Below, piece after piece: positions 18,101 through 21,086 of a DNA stretch of 21,086 bases. Source of the stretch: Sphaeroforma arctica JP610 (Eukaryota > Opisthokonta > Ichthyosporea > Ichthyophonida). Position numbers and translations under genes: made by a program. The stretch is taken from NCBI RefSeq assembly GCF_001186125.1, contig NW_014039723.1, positions 18,073-39,158 on the forward strand. The letters run 5' to 3'. Each line of letters begins with the position of its first letter. The stretch's first letter is position 1. The notes under the pieces are model-generated. The model did no database searches. It was given only the letters and a program-made list of their open reading frames with translations, and had not been told where the DNA came from.

Positions 18101-20882
18101 CGTATGTTGTCGGATGTACCCGTATGCTGTCGGATCCACCCGTGTGTTGTCAGATCCACCCGTATGTTGTTGGATCCACCCGTATGTTGTCGGATCCACC
18201 CGTATGTTGTCGGATCCACTCGTATGTTGTCGGATCCACCCGTATGTTGTTGAATGCACCCGTATGTTGTCGAATGCACCCGTATGTTGTCGGATCCACC
18301 CGTATGTTGTCGGATCCACCCGTGATGCACCCGTATGTTGTTGGATCCACCCGTATGTTGTCGGATCCACCCGTCTCCCTAGTATACATAGCAGTTTGCA
18401 CTATCATCAATTGTCTGCTCACATGGTACCGAACTGTTCTATCAGACACGATGGGTGATGACGTAGCCTTCCAAGGATACTATATATGGGCATCGGGTGA
18501 ACCAGAGCCGATGAAAGCCTCTAAGCACGAGTTGAAGCTACTTAAACAGTATGAGCAAGAGAACGGCAAAGGTGAGTGCTGCTAGCGGCTGTGTTGGGTT
18601 GTGTAGGGTTGGGTTTAGTCACAGGGCATTCGTTGTTGGTGTTGTATAGGGTTCTGCTTGTTATTCACTTCTCCGTTTAGGCACATCTTGCTTTCTCATA
18701 TGTTATGTACTAGTTATAGATGGTATGTATCTGTTATAGATGGTACGTAATAGTATAAGATAGTATGTATTTGCTATAGATAGTATGTTTTTGTTATTAA
18801 ATGGTATGTATGTTATAGATGGTATGTATTTGTTATAGATGGTATATACATGGTAGAGATAGTGTGTATTTGCTATAGATAGTATGTATCTGTTATCAGA
18901 TGGTATGTGAATGTTATAGATAGTGTGTATTTGCTATAGATAGTATGTATTTGTTATAGATGGTATGTACATGTTAGAGATAGTGTGTATTCGCTATAGA
19001 TAGTTTGTATTTTTTAATGTGTTATAGATGGTATGTATGTGTTATAGATAGGGTGTATTTGCTATAGATAGTATGTATTTGTTTTTAAATGGTATGTATA
19101 TGTTATGGATAGTATGTATTTGCTATAGATGGCATGTATTTTTTATTGGATGGTATCTGTATGTTATAGATCGTGTGTTTTTGCTAGATAGTATGTATTT
19201 GTTATAGATGGTATTTATATGTTATAGATAGTGTGCATGTGCTATAGACCGGCCTGCATTGGTTATTTTCCCAATCTTCAACACTTAAATTCAGTTCTAT
19301 ACCCTCATGCACAGAATCTTAATATACTTCACTACGTATAAACCGTTCAGCCATCACACTTACACACACGTTCGGTTCTCAGCCTCGTTTGACTCGCAGT
19401 CAGAGGAATGGCAATCCGAGAAATACGAGAGCGTGGGTGGCGCACCCGATGCGAAGGCGTTCTATCGATTCGTTAAACGCTTAGAGCGAGAGCCCAACCA
19501 GGTGTTCCGGTATGTATGTGACTTTCATGTTTGGAAGCTATATCGCCGATAAAGCTCAAATACGTATGTATTGCTCTGTTGACACGGGTTAGCTATGTCT
19601 TCATGTAGTACGTAGTGCCCGGTATACAGTATACAGACTATCAAGTGTCAAAGTGTCAATAGCAAGTGTCGGATATGACTTATTCGTCTGCGCGCCCATA
19701 TATAGTGTGCTGCTGGTACGCATCTGTGCGTGACTGCGCACACACCAATAGTCCTGGCCACAGAGCCTTTTAGCGAGGGCTTACCTCTTCCTAGATAAAA
19801 ATTGAAGTGAGAAATGACTGTGTGTATACACCTTGCGAACGTATCGTACAATGACATGGCACCGACATGGTACGATGACCAACGCGCGCGTGTGTGTGTG
19901 TGTTATGTGTATGTGTTGTGTGTGTGTGTGTGTGTGTGTTGTAGGTGTGCTCGTATGTGTGTGTGTGTTGTAGGTGTGCTCGTGTGATTGGGGTTACATG
20001 TGCACGCACCATTTGTCATGCCTAGCGTATGCAGACGAACACCCAGACAATAAGCACGTCACCGAAAATACGACACCCACGAACTGGCCCTGTTCTAAAA
20101 TTAGCCTGCTCCCTTGCGGTAGGTATGAGTACGCGGGCGAGTCATTGAATACCAAGGCCACTTCGCCGAAGGTCCCTCTGTGTGAGCACTGTGGGGCACC
20201 GAGATTCTTCGAGATACAATGCTTCCCAAAGTAAGTGTGGCATGTACGCACTTTTATGACCCTTCGAGATGCAATGCTTCCCAAAGTAAGTGTGGCATGT
20301 ACGCACTTTTATGACCCTTCGAGATGCAATGCTTCCCAAAGTAAGTGTGGCATGTACGCACTTTTATGACTGCTGCATCGAATATTTTTTTCAAGTCAGT
20401 GAGCTGTATATGTACTTTCATATCTGCTTCATAGAGTGTGTATCAAATGAGTGAGCTGTATATGTAGTTTCTGATAGGTTTCATAGAATACGTATCAAAT
20501 GAGTCAGCTATTCCGTTCACTTGCAGGTTATGTGATGGGTTGTATGTATGTGCAGTGTGTATAGGTATATAGATATGCATACAGCAGGTTGTAATTGTCT
20601 TGCATAAGAGTTCTAAATGTCTTTGTGTGCTTGTTAGCACCCCCTCCTCCATGCATCGTCCCACACAGAGACCACTTTATCTCACGGTGGAGAGTGATCG
20701 TCCTACAAATCAACTGCACCATCTCACCTTGAACATGGTATCAAGCACGTGCGACACATGCGTTTGATATATACATACATTGGCAGTATTACTCATCTGG
20801 AGTGGCTTTCTTGGTTGCAGGCTGCTGTCCTGTTTATCTTTAGAGGACCGGTCCACGGGTTCAGGTGCAGAGGCCGATGATG
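15029..20882 (+). CDS. PDCD2L: PDCD2-like protein (PDCD2L), 8 exons visible, 3' end beyond the window
   Basis: Exons: 15029-15121, 16412-16576, 17169-17482, 17690-17877, 18446-18571, 19383-19509, 20123-20230, 20821-20882. Phases agree throughout, giving 394 residues plus a split codon. N-terminal half: [18 protein letters not shown] (Cys46, Cys49), [21 protein letters not shown] and GGWCVLRG, as in PDCD2/PDCD2L. A Ser/Thr-rich linker (about 100-140) precedes EADDWG, which is typical of PDCD2L rather than PDCD2. No MYND finger is seen, also as in PDCD2L. C-terminal domain: [47 protein letters not shown]. Human PDCD2L acts in late 40S maturation and CRM1-dependent export. It is longer than human (358), mostly from the linker. 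The last exon lies beyond 21086. Confidence 0.95.
15190..15458. repeat. CA/TA/TG microsatellite in PDCD2L intron 1
   Basis: ACACACGCACACATAC-type blocks, long TA runs, TATCCATA, then TGTGTGTGTGTG at the right end. Same CA-TA-TG order as parts of the tract at 1-1128. The rest of intron 1 (15459-16411) shows no gene or repeat I can name except a G run at 16078-16088. Confidence 0.93.
16412..16576 (+). CDS. PDCD2L: PDCD2L exon 2 (N-terminal zinc pair)
   Basis: Acceptor TACACACAG, donor GAG/GTGAGT, 55 codons, phase 0. Encodes [19 protein letters not shown] and [18 protein letters not shown], then the block ending CTKWACTNE. Matches human CQRCGQPLALVVQVYCPLEG. Confidence 0.93.
16765..17082. repeat. 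TG-rich 21-bp repeat in PDCD2L intron 2
   Basis: Unit about GTGTGTTATGTGTATGTTTTG, roughly 15 imperfect copies. Being a multiple of three it keeps frames open and yields a CYVYVLC-like seven-residue pattern. It lies upstream of the exon 3 acceptor. Confidence 0.88.
17169..17482 (+). CDS. PDCD2L: PDCD2L exon 3 (linker and EADDWG)
   Basis: Acceptor GTTCTTGCAG, donor ATGAC/GTAAGT, phase 0 to 2. Encodes AGGWCVLRG, a Ser/Thr-rich low-complexity linker, then [17 protein letters not shown] and AEEVSMT. An acceptor four bases further right would break the frame. Confidence 0.9.
17461..17610 (+). repeat. Duplicated 36-bp exon 3/donor segment of PDCD2L
   Basis: 17461-17496 (exon end plus donor) recurs at 17575-17610, 114 bases on: GGGCCGAGGAAGTCTCCATG followed by AC and RTAAGTGGTGA. 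Within this block only two bases differ, the first intron base (G in the real donor, A in the copy) and one near the right end. The copy thus carries ATAAGT and is preceded by TTGTAG, an acceptor-like sequence. Confidence 0.9.
17690..17877 (+). CDS. PDCD2L: PDCD2L exon 4 (linker)
   Basis: Acceptor CTCACCATTTCAG, donor GCAG/GTGCGT, phase 2 to 1. Encodes [20 protein letters not shown] and, later, [18 protein letters not shown]. Poorly conserved, as this part is in the family. It is placed by phase and continuous coding between conserved exons. Confidence 0.82.
18057..18373. repeat. 21-bp minisatellite, about 15 copies, in PDCD2L intron 4
   Basis: Unit GTATGTTGTCGGATCCACCC with a trailing C or T variation, many units containing GGATCC. 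One unit is cut short near 18323 (CCCGTGATGCACCCG). The length is a multiple of three, so frames stay open on both strands. It ends 72 bases before exon 5. Confidence 0.95.
18446..18571 (+). CDS. PDCD2L: PDCD2L exon 5 (GYYIWASGE)
   Basis: Acceptor CTGTTCTATCAG, donor AAAG/GTGAGT, phase 1 to 1. Encodes [20 protein letters not shown] and [15 protein letters not shown], equivalent to human PYYICVADE...LLRDYQQREG. The frame is also open leftwards through the 21-bp repeat. Confidence 0.92.
18705..19250. repeat. About 20-bp minisatellite in PDCD2L intron 5
   Basis: Around 26 units of the type TATAGATAGTATGTATTTGT and TATAGATGGTATGTATATGT. The two forms tend to alternate, giving a period near 40. 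Numerous single-base changes and short insertions. Confidence 0.92.
19383..19509 (+). CDS. PDCD2L: PDCD2L exon 6 ([17 protein letters not shown])
   Basis: Acceptor TTCGGTTCTCAG, donor CCG/GTATGT, phase 1 to 2. Encodes [19 protein letters not shown] and [17 protein letters not shown], matching human EKYEKT...FYKFMKRIAACQEQILRY. Confidence 0.93.
19886..19985. repeat. GT microsatellite with a repeated GTAGGTGTGCTCGT motif in PDCD2L intron 6
   Basis: Long GT runs. GTGTGTTGTAGGTGTGCTCG occurs twice (from about 19935 and 19963), ending just before GATTGGGG. The rest of intron 6 has no recognised feature. Confidence 0.9.
20123..20230 (+). CDS. PDCD2L: PDCD2L exon 7 ([13 protein letters not shown])
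   Basis: Acceptor CCTTGCGGTAG, donor CCCAAA/GTAAGT, phase 2 to 2. Encodes YEYAGESLN and [19 protein letters not shown], matching human SWSGEPL...CSQCGGQRIFEFQLMP. The last 24 bases and the donor are repeated twice more downstream. Confidence 0.93.
20207..20370 (+). repeat. 55-bp tandem triplication across the PDCD2L exon 7 donor site
   Basis: Copies start at 20207, 20262 and 20317. Each holds CTTCGAGATGCAATGCTTCC, CAAA/GTAAGTGTGG, then CATGTACGCACTTTTATGAC. Copy 1 differs only in GAGATACAA for GAGATGCAA. All three keep the donor. The first is the one used by the model: reading past it meets TAA at once in the exon frame (CCA AAG TAA). Confidence 0.97.
20391..20512. repeat. About 60-bp tandem repeat, two and a half copies, in PDCD2L intron 7
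   Basis: GAGTGAGCTGTATATGTAGT, then TTCATAGAATACGTATCAAAT, recur at 20397, 20449 and (partly) 20500. Diverged copies lying about 25 bases right of the 55-bp triplication. Confidence 0.78.
20821..20882 (+). CDS. PDCD2L: PDCD2L exon 8
   Basis: Acceptor TTCTTGGTTGCAG, donor GATG/GTGAGT, phase 2 to 1. Encodes [20 protein letters not shown], equivalent to human LVSMLKSANLG with a longer acidic tail. The gene must continue past the window, since the VYTC block is not reached. Confidence 0.88.
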
Positions 20883-20959
20883 GTGAGTGATATATGTAGA
20901 AGCATAGTGTAGTAAGCGCAGCACATATCAAATTCAAAACAGAATCACATGACAAAGTA

Positions 20960-21086
20960 CATATCACTATGTATGTATTATATATATATATATATATATA
21001 CGTATATATATATATGCATATGCATATATGCATATACATATGTATATGTATATATATATATATATACAATATATTTATCTGTATAT
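20960..21086. repeat. TA-rich microsatellite at the right edge
   Basis: TA runs with GCATATGCATATGCATATAC-type blocks after the exon 8 donor, in the next PDCD2L intron, continuing past the window. Confidence 0.93.

Overview
The window is nuclear DNA from an intron-rich eukaryote. Introns are GT-AG with GTAAG, GTATGT or GTGAGT donors. Non-coding DNA is full of TA/CA microsatellites and minisatellites, and no bacterial operons or Shine-Dalgarno sites are seen. The conserved proteins look animal-like or protist-like (YVH1/DUSP12, eIF3f, PDCD2L). A unicellular holozoan with repeat-filled introns would fit, but that placement is a guess; the sequence alone does not fix the species.

Layout. 1-1128 is compound microsatellite. 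1147-8050 (+) is a YVH1/DUSP12-type dual-specificity phosphatase in eight visible exons whose phases all agree; its first exon is missing. Its introns hold a 92-bp x3 repeat, a TA microsatellite, a 31-bp minisatellite of about 34 copies, and decayed copies of two exon ends. 8051-9471 is intergenic, with a 68-bp x5 array and a tRNA-like sequence. 9472-9825 (-) and 10489-11031 (+) are divergent relatives of an unrecognised, probably secreted protein; the + copy looks broken. 11032-13123 is mostly empty. 13124-13990 (-) is an intronless eIF3f gene. 13991-15028 is the divergent intergenic region shared with PDCD2L and holds a 327-bp MITE-like element. 15029 to beyond the right edge (+) is PDCD2L, with eight visible exons.

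Genes together. All three recognised genes have relatives working in ribosome production or translation: YVH1 in late 60S maturation, PDCD2L in 40S maturation/export, and eIF3f in initiation. Physical clustering of the three is suggestive only.

Main unusual signal. Short segments lying on or next to exon-intron boundaries have been tandemly duplicated several times, in two unrelated genes. The examples are the YVH1 exon 4 donor, the YVH1 exon 5 acceptor (two or three copies), the intron end before YVH1 exon 7, the PDCD2L exon 3 donor (the copy has AT in place of GT) and the PDCD2L exon 7 donor (three nearly identical 55-bp copies). They range from nearly identical to badly decayed, so the process looks recurrent.
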